From positions 4,511 to 68,510 of the forward strand of contig JAEZAM010000005.1 of the NCBI GenBank assembly GCA_023430465.1: a DNA stretch of 64,000 nt, given 5' to 3'. The notes under the pieces are model-generated. The model did not search any database. It was not told where the DNA came from and worked only from the letters and a program-made list of their open reading frames with translations. This document shows, in pieces, positions 43,145 through 50,902 of the stretch. This stretch comes from Bacteroidota bacterium. GTDB lineage: Bacteria; Bacteroidota; Bacteroidia; Chitinophagales; Chitinophagaceae. Made by a program: the position numbers and the translations under genes. Every line of letters starts with the position of its first letter. Within the stretch, counting starts at the first letter, position 1.

Positions 43145-43648
43145 CTACACGCTGAGATCACCATCCACACCACCATCATTGTTGGTATTGCCGGTCAATG
43201 CAGCCGCGGCTATTTTCAGCATGGAAACAAGTTTCCCGTTTTTTGTATCCCAGTAGTGACCTTCTTCCGGATTTACGCGGATCAGCGTCAGCGAAGGATC
43301 GTCTTTGCCTTCCTCGAACCAGGCTTTTGCCATGGGGTTCCATAATTCTTCCACCTTGTTCCTGTCGCGGAGGATCTCTGCTGTACCAGCCAGCGAAAGG
43401 TAATGTTGTTTACCTGTGTTGCTGTACATCAGGTAGACTTTTTCGTCTGCATGGATCTGCTGATTAACATCGCTGCTGTCGCGGCTCATGAACCAGATGG
43501 TGCCATCTTCGTCCACTGACTGTGTGCCCATAGGTCGTGATACAACGGCACCATTTGAATAGGTGCAAAACATGCATATCTGGTCGCTTGCAAGATCTTT
43601 TATCTTTTCAATGGCTGATTGACCACTGAGGCTTTTTTTATCTCCCAT
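43145..43648 (-). CDS. Pyridoxamine 5'-phosphate oxidase-like protein (general stress protein 26 type)
   Basis: A 167-residue flavin-fold protein from the ATG at 43648 (M-G-D-K-K-S-L-S); 9 codons upstream another start is possible. It has the split-barrel FMN-binding pattern: C-M-F-C-T-Y-S-N-G-A-V-V-S-R-P-M-G, then I-W-F-M-S-R-D-S-S and L-S-L-A-G-T-A-E-I-L-R-D. The family (pfam16242-like) binds FMN or FAD and is often stress-induced; enzyme activity is unproven. It lies among other small stress-type genes. Confidence 0.82.
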   Translation of the reverse strand: MGDKKSLSGQSAIEKIKDLASDQICMFCTYSNGAVVSRPMGTQSVDEDGTIWFMSRDSSDVNQQIHADEKVYLMYSNTGKQHYLSLAGTAEILRDRNKVEELWNPMAKAWFEEGKDDPSLTLIRVNPEEGHYWDTKNGKLVSMLKIAAAALTGNTNNDGGVDGDLSV

Positions 43649-43751
43649 AAATATTGTTTTAATGAAATGTTGCACAAACTATACCAGCGGACAACTCATT
43701 CAGTGTCCAGGGCAGGGTGGCACGGGTTTTTCACCTGATCCCAAAACTTTT

Positions 43752-44042
43752 ATGACAAAAAAGAAAACTGCCAAAAAAACGGCGGCAAAGAAAACGGCAG
43801 CGAAGAAGACATCCAGAAGAACTCCGGCTAAGAAGTCTGCAGGTAAACGGACTGCTGTGAAGAAAGCAGGCGCAAAGAAGACAGCGCCGAAAAAGAAGGG
43901 AGGGAAGAATAAACTGGGCGTGAAGAATTCGCTCGTGAACAACATCAACGCCCGTAAGAAAAAAGGTATATCCCGGAAGAAAAAAAGCTCCACGGTATCC
44001 CGGAAACAGTATCGAAAAATGGAGGATAATTGGGGTAAATAG
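43752..44042 (+). CDS. Lys/Ala-rich histone H1-like protein
   Basis: A 96-residue, extremely basic protein from the ATG at 43752 (M-T-K-K-K-T-A-K-K). The frame is open upstream but with Cys/Gly-rich, non-repetitive sequence. The first ~55 residues are A-K-K-T-A-A-K-K-type repeats and S-A-G-K-R-T-A-V-K-K units like the C-terminal tail of eukaryotic H1 and bacterial Hc1/KdpA-type proteins. The last ~40 residues have a distinct K-K-G-I-S-R-K-K-K-S-S and a Lys/Arg-rich end. It probably binds DNA or RNA without sequence preference (inference from composition). Confidence 0.75.
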   Translation: MTKKKTAKKTAAKKTAAKKTSRRTPAKKSAGKRTAVKKAGAKKTAPKKKGGKNKLGVKNSLVNNINARKKKGISRKKKSSTVSRKQYRKMEDNWGK

Positions 44043-44051
44043 TCCTCATCT

Positions 44052-44264
44052 TTACCCGGCTTTCCCCGCGTTAGACGAAACGCTTTCTATCCAGCCGCGA
44101 ATGAATTCTTCATCCTTTCCTTTTTTACGGGCAAGATGTTGAACCAGCTCGGCTGCATTGTTTTCACCATCATAGCGCAGATCATCATCGCTTAGGGTAG
44201 GGTCTGCTTCCTTGAGTTTTTCCTTCACCTCATTCCAGGGCCTGTCCAGTTTTAATTTGTTCAT
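44052..44264 (-). CDS. CsbD-like small stress protein
   Basis: A 70-residue protein. Its start M-N-K-L-K-L-D-R-P-W-N-E-V-K-E-K-L-K and the following L-S-D-D-D-L-R-Y match the CsbD-family pattern (N-W-x-E-x-K-G-K-L-K ... L-T-D-D-D-L). The second half has E-L-V-Q-H-L-A-R-K-K-G-K and a helix. CsbD proteins are abundant in stressed cells, with no known activity. The match is partial. Confidence 0.6.
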   Translation of the reverse strand: MNKLKLDRPWNEVKEKLKEADPTLSDDDLRYDGENNAAELVQHLARKKGKDEEFIRGWIESVSSNAGKAG

Positions 44265-44291
44265 ATACTCTAATTTTAAAAGGCTGGCCGC

Positions 44292-44480
44292 TTAGTCGCG
44301 GTCAGCCTGTTTGTCTTGTTTTGTGTTCCTGTGATCTTTCTTGTTGTGCGTCACATCATCGCCTTTGGTCAGTTGCTCCTCGTTTTCGCGGCTGTCAAGG
44401 TTATCCTTGTTTTCAGGGCGTTGTTTGTTGGCGTTGAAGTTCGTATTGGAGGGTTGATTTTGAGGTTTGGTATGTTTCAT
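44292..44480 (-). CDS. Small hydrophilic, probably disordered protein
   Basis: A 62-residue protein from the ATG at 44480 (M-K-H-T-K-P-Q-N), rich in Asn, Asp, Lys and Gln (N-A-N-K-Q-R-P-E-N-K-D-N). Such compositions are seen in small stress-protective proteins, but no family was recognised. A hairpin at 44281-44308 overlaps its stop codon and could end the transcript. Confidence 0.5.
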   Translation of the reverse strand: MKHTKPQNQPSNTNFNANKQRPENKDNLDSRENEEQLTKGDDVTHNKKDHRNTKQDKQADRD

Positions 44481-44526
44481 AACATTCGTTTCCCATAAAC
44501 CACAAAATACCATACCAAAGAAGGGT

Positions 44527-44958
44527 TCAGGAGGGCATTTTCAGGCTGATCATCCGACGGCCTTTCGGCAATTCTTTGGAAAAATAATAAACTGCTGCTA
44601 CGTGGGAGGACGTTTTAGTGGCCAGAATTTCTTTTACTGCCACGCCGATGGTTGCGGCGCCGTTCTCGCGATCCCTGAATTCCCAGCTCCTGATCGTTTT
44701 GTCGCCGTCCATTAGTACCAGTTTCCGTTCTTTACCTTTTTCACCGCAATGTCTGTACTTCACGCGCAATTGATCGTTTTCATTGTCATGTGTCAATGCG
44801 AAAGCGGCGGTAGAGTTCTCGCCATGCCCTTCGCCGATCAGGCGATCGTTAATAAAAACCTGGTAATGATCACCCCCAAAAGTTGTCGGAGCAGCGTCTT
44901 TTTTTTCAGTGTGAAAAGATGCCAGAAATAGCAATGGTGCAAATAATAATTGTTTCAT
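44527..44958 (-). CDS. Hypothetical exported protein
   Basis: A 143-residue protein from the ATG at 44958 (M-K-Q-L-L-F-A-P-L-L-F-L-A-S-F), which opens a signal peptide; a longer start at 45000 is less likely. The body is a beta-rich domain with H-Y-Q-V-F-I-N-D-R-L-I-G, D-N-E-N-D-Q-L-R-V-K-Y-R-H-C-G and G-R-R-M-I-S-L-K. No family recognised. It is the last backbone gene before the RHS island, whose truncated coding sequence begins about 50 bp upstream of its start. Confidence 0.6.
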   Translation of the reverse strand: MKQLLFAPLLFLASFHTEKKDAAPTTFGGDHYQVFINDRLIGEGHGENSTAAFALTHDNENDQLRVKYRHCGEKGKERKLVLMDGDKTIRSWEFRDRENGAATIGVAVKEILATKTSSHVAAVYYFSKELPKGRRMISLKMPS

Positions 44959-45157
44959 GATGATTGTTTTAAGGTGAATAGATACAACACAAAAAAACAA
45001 CGTTCACAGCGCGGTCTTTTTTCTCTTAGATGTATCGCATGATATTCTTGATCAATCGCAGATTCGTGACTTCCAAAAAGCCTATACACTAAGAAACCGT
45101 GTCAGTTACACGCGTTTCTTCAACAAGCTTCCCCTGGGTAACTATACGCAGTATGAC

Positions 45158-47707
45158 ATGAGTTCCCGGTATAGCTATGATATACATGGGAATGTGGACA
45201 CACTCCTGCACCACTATCGGACGGGCGCGATGCAGGCACATGGTAATAACCAGTTCAAGGCGATGGCCTATAACTATGACCTGATCAGCGGGAAGGTGAA
45301 CGAGGTTCACTATCAACCAGGCATGCCAGATGAGTTTTACCACCGGTATGAATACGACGCAGAGAACAGGCTGACAGACGTTTTTACTACCAACCGAAAA
45401 GTGTTGCTGGGCTTACCAAATCTCGAGGAGCACGATGCGCGCTATGAATACTATAAGCACGGTCCGTTAGCCAGAACCATACTGGGGCATCAACAGGTGC
45501 AGGGTATTGACTACGCGTATACGCTACAGGGATGGTTGAAAGGAGTGAATAGCGACAGCCTGTTGGATAAGGATGGAACAGCCCCAAGCGTCGTGGGCCG
45601 GGATGCCTATCGATTCTCGCTTAACTATTTCAATAAAGAGTATCAACCAATAGGAGCTGCGGCGGCAAACAGTTTCCCTGACCACACAGCCTATTTGGGC
45701 GGCCGCGCGTCTGAGTATAGGCCGCTTTACAATGGAAATATTTCATCCATGGTGGTCGGTATCCCGAAGGTTGGTCAAACGCATCTGTACAATTACGGAT
45801 ATGACCAGCTAAACAGGATCGTCAGCATGGACGCGTGGACGGGTTACAACGCAGTAACTGGATCATGGAATGGCCTTACTCCTATGGATGCTTACCAGGA
45901 ACGTGTCACGTATGATGCGAATGGGAACATTGGAGCCTACAAACGCAATGGCAGCGCCGGTCAGACATCAATGGATGATCTGACATATCAATATCCAAAA
46001 GATGCCAATGGCAACAAGATAAATAACAGGTTGCGGTATGTTCACGACCAGTTAGCGGAGGGGAATTATACGGAAGATATTGACAATCAGACTGCTTTAA
46101 GTTTAGCAGCGGTCCAGGCCGAGAAGCAGACTGAACAGGCAGGCGATAATTATGGGTATGATGCGATAGGAAACCTGATTAAAGACACGAAGGAGGGAAT
46201 CTCCTCCATCCAGTGGACTGTATACGGCAAGATCAGGTCAATTAGCAAGACGGACGGAACGGAGATAGCCTACACCTACGACGTGGCCGGCAACCGGATC
46301 AGCAAGGCTGTCACGAAAGATGGAGCGACTGTAACCACGTGGTACGCGCGGGATGCCCAGGGTAACGTGATGAGTGTGTACACGAATGCCGGATCGGACT
46401 TAACTTTGGTAGAGCAGCATCTGTACGGCAGCAGTAGGATAGGGGTTTGGAACCGGTCTGTCGACATGAACGCGGTCAGTGGATCCGGGATGGTTTCCCT
46501 GGATCGCGGACATAAGTTCTTTGAGTTGAGCAATCATTTGGGTAATGTGCTGGTGACTGTTACTGACCAGAAAAAGGGTGTTGACCTGGATAGTGATGGC
46601 GATATTGAGGCTTGGGAAGCAGTCGTTGCGACGGCAAATGATTACTATCCCTTTGGGATGGTAATGCCTGGGAGGAAATTTGATGCCGGAAGTCAATATA
46701 GGTATGGGTTTAACGGAAAAGAACTTGCAACAGAAACTACTTCAACTACTACTTATGATTATGGCTTTAGAATTTATTCGCCTGCACTCGGTCGCTTTCT
46801 AAGTATTGACCCTTTAATTGCAAAATATCCTGAATTAACATCATATCAGTTTGCAAGTAATACACCAATACAAGCTGTTGATTTAGACGGAGCAGAAAGT
46901 ATGTTTGGGTGGAGCATTGGTATTCCTCCAGGTAAGGCTCATGAAGTTGTACAGGGATGGCAAGACCAAAATAATAAAATAACTAATGGGACTGCATCAG
47001 GGATAAAAAAATCCGTACAAAAGACATGGAGTTTTATTACAAATGATGCTTGGAAAGCTTCTACATGGAAAAATTTGGGGCTTTTTATAGAAGAAGCTGC
47101 ACTTGATATGTCAACGGTTAAGATAGCACCTTCGCCAAATATTGATGCCAAAGCACAGGATTTTAAAGATAATGTACTTAATGGTGATGCCTTTACAAGG
47201 TCTGAATATTTTTCTGAATTAGGCACAGATATATTATTATCAAAAGGCGTAAACAAACTATTTACTGTAACAAAAGGAATGAGTCTTGCTCAAAAAATTA
47301 ATGCAAGAACAAATTTTGTAGCCGCTAAATATGCCTCTGCAATTGAAAAATATGGTGCTGACCATATAGATTTTACAAAGCCAGTTTCAGAGGTAAGTAA
47401 TACAGGTAGTTTGGTTAATGGCAAAAAACTTGTTCAGTGGAGAGACCCGTCTAATCAAAATGCAAGTCCATTTTTCACTTATGAAGGTGTTGACCCCAGC
47501 ACTTTAGGTATACCCAAAACTTATACTCAAATGTACTATGTGGAGCTTTCAGGTCAAAATACATTCTTGCAATCAACAGCAAACAAAGTAAAAGCCTTCT
47601 CACCACAAAAAGATCCGGGAGTAAACGGTATGTATAATGGCGGTGGTACACAATTATACTCCACAGAAGCTGCAAAAACGGCGACATTTACACCAGCAAA
47701 CCAATAG
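45158..47707 (+). CDS. 5'-truncated RHS repeat protein with C-terminal polymorphic toxin
   Basis: An 849-residue RHS fragment. RHS-like coding is open upstream to about 45003 (Y-T-L-R-N-R-V-S-Y-T-R-F) with no start codon, so the gene has lost its 5' end and any export signal. YD repeats (Y-D-I-H-G-N-V-D, Y-D-A-I-G-N-L-I, Y-D-V-A-G-N-R-I) run to about residue 440, then the pre-core F-F-E-L-S-N-H-L-G-N-V-L-V-T-V and the core Y-Y-P-F-G-M-V-M-P-G-R-K-F, Y-G-F-N-G-K-E, G-R-F-L-S-I-D-P-L and D-L-D-G-A-E. The last ~265 residues are the variable toxin domain (V-Q-W-R-D-P-S-N and P-F-F-T-Y-E-G-V-D-P-S), not assigned. From about 46700 base composition turns AT-rich, a sign of transfer. Its immunity gene starts 4 bp later. 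Confidence 0.85.
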   Translation: MSSRYSYDIHGNVDTLLHHYRTGAMQAHGNNQFKAMAYNYDLISGKVNEVHYQPGMPDEFYHRYEYDAENRLTDVFTTNRKVLLGLPNLEEHDARYEYYKHGPLARTILGHQQVQGIDYAYTLQGWLKGVNSDSLLDKDGTAPSVVGRDAYRFSLNYFNKEYQPIGAAAANSFPDHTAYLGGRASEYRPLYNGNISSMVVGIPKVGQTHLYNYGYDQLNRIVSMDAWTGYNAVTGSWNGLTPMDAYQERVTYDANGNIGAYKRNGSAGQTSMDDLTYQYPKDANGNKINNRLRYVHDQLAEGNYTEDIDNQTALSLAAVQAEKQTEQAGDNYGYDAIGNLIKDTKEGISSIQWTVYGKIRSISKTDGTEIAYTYDVAGNRISKAVTKDGATVTTWYARDAQGNVMSVYTNAGSDLTLVEQHLYGSSRIGVWNRSVDMNAVSGSGMVSLDRGHKFFELSNHLGNVLVTVTDQKKGVDLDSDGDIEAWEAVVATANDYYPFGMVMPGRKFDAGSQYRYGFNGKELATETTSTTTYDYGFRIYSPALGRFLSIDPLIAKYPELTSYQFASNTPIQAVDLDGAESMFGWSIGIPPGKAHEVVQGWQDQNNKITNGTASGIKKSVQKTWSFITNDAWKASTWKNLGLFIEEAALDMSTVKIAPSPNIDAKAQDFKDNVLNGDAFTRSEYFSELGTDILLSKGVNKLFTVTKGMSLAQKINARTNFVAAKYASAIEKYGADHIDFTKPVSEVSNTGSLVNGKKLVQWRDPSNQNASPFFTYEGVDPSTLGIPKTYTQMYYVELSGQNTFLQSTANKVKAFSPQKDPGVNGMYNGGGTQLYSTEAAKTATFTPANQ
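46646..46671 (+). repeat. 26-bp RHS core junction, copy in truncated RHS gene
   Basis: Identical (as reverse complement) to the segments at 50457-50482, 53116-53141, 54952-54977 and 57012-57037. It encodes Y-P-F-G-M-V-M-P-G and contains the inverted repeat ATCCC-TTT-GGGAT. Each orphan cassette begins here. Confidence 0.9.
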
Positions 47708-47711
47708 AATT

Positions 47712-47999
47712 ATGATTGAAGAAATTGATAAAAAAATTGCCGTATTACTAAAGTACAGAGATTCTGATTATGTAAAAAAATACCCCGAATTACAAGGGTG
47801 GATTTGCGATACAATTGGGCATTGCTATAACTTAGAAAGTTGTACGTTGTTGTCGAATCAAAAATTGAATTCATATTCCAGTAATTTTTTTAGCGCAAAG
47901 TCCTCTGTAAACAGGCATTATAGAGATTGGGGATTAGACGAAGTCGCAGATATATACAATGAACTTTGTGTAATAGCAGACCCATATTTAAATATTTAG
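47712..47999 (+). CDS. Putative immunity protein for RHS toxin
   Basis: A 95-residue AT-rich gene starting 4 bp after the RHS stop, at ATG 47712 (M-I-E-E-I-D-K-K-I-A-V). Soluble, no signal peptide, with two Cys (W-I-C-D-T and E-S-C-T) and a Y-R-D-W-G-L-D-E-V segment. Position and shared low GC make it the cognate immunity protein; a cytoplasmic location then implies a toxin that acts inside cells. No immunity family was recognised. A strong terminator follows. Confidence 0.65.
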   Translation: MIEEIDKKIAVLLKYRDSDYVKKYPELQGWICDTIGHCYNLESCTLLSNQKLNSYSSNFFSAKSSVNRHYRDWGLDEVADIYNELCVIADPYLNI

Positions 48000-48015
48000 T
48001 AAGGTAAAATCATTC

Positions 48016-48047
48016 AGTCGCTTACAAAAATGTAAGCGGCTTTTTTT
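48016..48047 (+). terminator. Rho-independent terminator after RHS toxin-immunity pair
   Basis: An 11-bp stem (48016-48026 with 48031-48041, one T-G wobble) with an AAAA loop and a run of seven T. It marks the end of the plus-strand toxin-immunity unit. Confidence 0.9.
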
Positions 48048-48069
48048 ATTCCTTCGCCTCCCCGCTTTG

Positions 48070-48296
48070 GCGAGAAATAAATTGGAAGCACTTGCGAATG
48101 AGAGTGTTAATCTGTCAGGTGTTGATGGGTATGGAGCTCAATAGTACGGAAAATTGAAGAAAGTGGTAAGCAAATATGGGCGCAGGTTCGTGATGGTAAA
48201 ATAACGAATGGCGGAATTAACGATACTCCAAGACAATCTAATCCATCAACCGGGCTTTCCGCGGAAGTGCCGCCAAATACTATAGCGAATTTTTAA
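48070..48296 (+). pseudogene. Fossil of an RHS-type toxin C-terminus
   Basis: In the gene-free stretch after the terminator, frame 1 reads A-L-A-N-E-S-V-N-L-S-G-V-D-G-Y-G-A and then, after a frameshift near 48145, I-V-R-K-I-E-E-S-G-K-Q-I-W-A-Q-V-R-D-G-K followed by T-N-G-G-I-N-D-T-P-R. The last block is a recurring end of Bacteroidota polymorphic toxins (recalled). Its stop TAA overlaps an ATG (TAATG, 48294-48298) that opens the immunity remnant, the normal toxin-immunity junction. No upstream RHS core remains, so only the tail survives. Confidence 0.6.
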
Positions 48297-48440
48297 TGGA
48301 AACGACTTTATTAACTAAAAAGCAAGGTTATCTGGCCATGTACCATTTTTTGTTTGAATTGCATAACGGACCACGATGACAACCTCGCAATCTATTTAGG
48401 ATCGATGAAATTTTTGAGTGACGTAACTCCTTAGCGTACG
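48296..48440 (+). pseudogene. Fossil immunity gene
   Basis: Starts M-E-T-T-L-L-T-K-K-Q-G-Y-L-A-M-Y-H-F-L-F-E-L, then hits TGA at 48377. In the shifted frame from about 48375 it continues D-D-N-L-A-I-Y-L-G-S-M-K-F-L with a further stop near 48433. The two parts together match a common immunity-type pattern, G-Y-L-A-M-Y-H-F-L-E ... D-D-I-x-x-L-L-G-S-M (recalled). One frameshift and one stop make it dead. The rest of the gap to 48772 shows nothing I can interpret. Confidence 0.6.
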
Positions 48441-48772
48441 ACCCCTTGGAATGTTAGTGCCGGGAGAAAGTTTAATGGGGGAGGCCTGATAGGTAAGGGG
48501 TCAATGGTAGGAGAACAATAAAAAGGTCCAGGGAGAAGGAAACTATTGATAGCCTTATCAAACTCATATTGTTTTCAATCATTTGGCTAAGAGTTAGCCG
48601 CAACTATGCCAAAAGTGGCAAATATTTTTCGATTGCCTCAGCCTAAATAATAATCGTGGACGGTAACAATTTCTTTAACGCCCTATGGGCCCCAACATGC
48701 AATAAATTGCCTTCTGAGTTTGGACCTTACATTGCTGAGTAGGAACTGTATGGATTAAGGACAGTCAGCGTT

Positions 48773-49432
48773 TTAGAATGCTTTTTTTGTGATATTATTT
48801 ATTCGATATATGTCAATGTCCCGTAGATCCCGATTCATCAGATGCGTTTTTCGCACGACCATAAGTTCGGGAACGTTATTTCCGACGATATCGAATAATA
48901 AAAAGTCAGATCTTTCTGGGCTTCTTGATAATTCTATAAATGTGGTGTTTTGGCTGACTTTTTCGGAAACATATATGCGGTATACCCCGTTCGAATTATT
49001 TCTTGTGAGATACACCCAATATTCATTATGATCGATAAAATATAAAACCTCCTCGTTTTTATTGAATAGATGGTTTAAGGTATCAGGTATTTTGTCGTAT
49101 CTAAACGTGTATTGTGAGATTTCTTCAATAACAAAAGAACGCGTTCTCAATTCACGTTTGAGGACCTCAACGGAGGCCTGATATTTTACTCTTAGCCTTT
49201 TGGCCAATAAAGTATCGCCACTTTTGAAGGCTTCTTTATAGAAAAATGCAGCCGCAGTATCCACATTTGGGTTACTATTCTCAATTATGATAACGGTGTC
49301 TCTTTGAAGTGAAACGAAGGATTCAGCACCACAAAGGTCTCGATAAACGGGTTCGATTTTGAGAACATTTTTTTCGATATGGCAAAAGGAAAACAGCACA
49401 GATACTCCAAGTACAATAAAAATATAACGCAT
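48773..49432 (-). CDS. Putative lipoprotein immunity protein of orphan RHS cassette A
   Basis: A 219-residue protein whose signal ends V-L-F-S-F-C-H-I-E (lipobox-like, Cys at 17). It starts 9 bp after the stop of the RHS orphan at 49442-50470 on the same strand, the normal toxin-immunity order. A lipoprotein would protect the periplasm, which fits a toxin that attacks the cell wall. The body is soluble with an F-L-L-F-D-I-V-G-N-N-V-P-E-L-M-V-V stretch like FG-GAP/VCBS-type strands. No immunity family recognised. Confidence 0.65.
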   Translation of the reverse strand: MRYIFIVLGVSVLFSFCHIEKNVLKIEPVYRDLCGAESFVSLQRDTVIIIENSNPNVDTAAAFFYKEAFKSGDTLLAKRLRVKYQASVEVLKRELRTRSFVIEEISQYTFRYDKIPDTLNHLFNKNEEVLYFIDHNEYWVYLTRNNSNGVYRIYVSEKVSQNTTFIELSRSPERSDFLLFDIVGNNVPELMVVRKTHLMNRDLRDIDIYRINNITKKAF

Positions 49433-49441
49433 ATATTGATA

Positions 49442-50470
49442 TTAAGGGTCTCTTCTATCGGTCGTATAATTATAAACCGGAACATCTTTTGCATCTTTTG
49501 GCAATTGCTCTGGATGCTGGTTAAAATATTCCTGAAGTGCCTTTTCGTTAAAAATAAACGTCGTGGATTTCTCCGCCCCTTCGGTTCGTAGTTTAACTAC
49601 TAATGTAGTTGCAAACTTGCCTGACACTTTTCCATCTTCTTGCAACCAAAAGTAGATCCTCGCCATTTTCCAGATCCCGTCAGGTCTGTTAAGATCCCCC
49701 CAGTACCCCTGTCCAGTAAATCCCGGGTATGGGTTATTAATTTGGGGGTCTTTAAAATCCGCTGTCAACCCAACCTGAAGCGCCTTGGCATTCTCAACTA
49801 ATTGACTAATTGCGGGAGACCTAGCTAACTGGCCTATGGTTTTAGTTTGATATTCGTCTTCAGAGCTTTGGTTGGCGTATGTGTCATCACCTAACGCAAC
49901 CATCCATGTCATAACCCATAATGTCGGTAAGGAGGACTTGCCCGGCCGATTAAATGCATATGACCCGTTTAACCCTTTTGTCACACTTCCATCACGCGCG
50001 ATTCTATTGTAATAAACCCAGCCCACTGCTTGCTGCTGTTCCAGGGACAGGGCCCCATGATTAGTTTCTCCCATAACCGTCGCAGTAATGGCTATCATTT
50101 CTTTGTTCGTAAAGGTAAGCGTCGGAGTCTTCTCATTGGCCTTAGCTCGCTGTATCCAGCTAGGAGTATTTTCTGAATGTTCCAGGATTTCCTTGATTTT
50201 CTCATTCTCGTTTACCGTTTTTTCGGGCTCCAAACCGTCGACATCTACAGACAATATCGGGTTATTTCCCGCGAATTGGTAGGGAGTAAAGTAAGGATAA
50301 GACTGCGTCAATGGGTCAACTGATAGAAATCGAGCGAGAGCGGTATTATAGATTCGGAATCCATAATCTTGCTGATTTCCTTCTCCATAAACCTCATTAT
50401 CGTTTTCCTTCCCATTAAATCCATACCTGTACTGGCCTCCGACGTCAAACTTCCGTCCAGGCATTACCAT
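49442..50470 (-). CDS. Orphan RHS C-terminal cassette A, SleB-like cell-wall hydrolase toxin
   Basis: A 342-residue frame beginning at the core itself (M-V-M-P-G-R-K-F) with no signal or YD repeats. The first ~85 residues are the RHS core (Y-G-F-N-G-K-E, A-R-F-L-S-V-D-P-L, Y-Q-F-A-G-N-N-P, D-V-D-G-L-E). The variable domain then contains I-A-I-T-A-T-V-M-G-E-T and Q-Q-A-V-G-W-V-Y-Y-N-R-I-A, which resembles SleB/cell wall hydrolase_2 domains (x-A-x-x-V-x-x-E ... A-V-A-x-V-x-x-N-R), followed by F-T-G-Q-G-Y-W-G-D-L. It would cut peptidoglycan (inference). The next gene is a lipoprotein immunity candidate. The reading frame is intact but lacks export, so it is probably a silent cassette. Confidence 0.75.
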   Translation of the reverse strand: MVMPGRKFDVGGQYRYGFNGKENDNEVYGEGNQQDYGFRIYNTALARFLSVDPLTQSYPYFTPYQFAGNNPILSVDVDGLEPEKTVNENEKIKEILEHSENTPSWIQRAKANEKTPTLTFTNKEMIAITATVMGETNHGALSLEQQQAVGWVYYNRIARDGSVTKGLNGSYAFNRPGKSSLPTLWVMTWMVALGDDTYANQSSEDEYQTKTIGQLARSPAISQLVENAKALQVGLTADFKDPQINNPYPGFTGQGYWGDLNRPDGIWKMARIYFWLQEDGKVSGKFATTLVVKLRTEGAEKSTTFIFNEKALQEYFNQHPEQLPKDAKDVPVYNYTTDRRDP

Positions 50471-50482
50471 CCCAAAGGGATA
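50457..50482 (-). repeat. 26-bp RHS core junction, cassette A
   Basis: The 26-bp segment shared by all five RHS core copies; it spans the start codon of cassette A. Confidence 0.9.
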
Positions 50483-50902
50483 GTTACAGATTTCGCCTAT
50501 AGCCTGTATTGGGAAAAGGCTTCAAAGAACTTTACTTACCGCAATTAAATTTATTAGATATTTTCGGCATATTTTGGACGTCTTTGCGACGTGCGAGAAA
50601 CTAGGGCTTTTGACTTTGTGTCGATCAGTCAGGGGGCTGAACCAATCTTTTAACAGTCGCTTATGACTAAATACGAGGTTGAATTGGACTTAGGGTTAGC
50701 TATGCACCAATCCAGTAATTTTGGTTAAGGGGCTCTGGGACTTAGCAAGGTGATCGACTTTAAGTTGATTCGTCCGTTTGAGCGCTTGAAAATGCCAACC
50801 GAAGTTTTATTCGACTCGGAAGGGCTTCTAAATCTACAGGTTAAAGTATGATCATGCACTCCTATGTATATTGCCGGTCCGAGAGGTTAATGGCGCTTGG
50901 CT
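50483..50902 (-). other. Non-coding gap with conserved cassette leader
   Basis: About 420 bp without a gene. At 50521-50570 lies a ~50-bp element (plus strand: TTCAAAGAAC ... GCAATTA ... TTTTCGGCAT) that recurs upstream of cassettes B (53179-53231) and D (57075-57125). Between 50483 and 50520 the sequence is unrelated to the other copies. From 50571 to 50902 nothing was recognised. Confidence 0.65.

Noticed and set aside
43662..43751. N-terminal extension of the histone-like protein
   Set aside because: The 30 codons are Cys/Gly-rich and overlap the start region of the opposite-strand gene; the basic repeats begin right after the ATG at 43752.
44281..44308. Terminator for the small gene at 44292-44480
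   Set aside because: The hairpin overlaps the stop codon and lacks a clear T run, so I did not call it.
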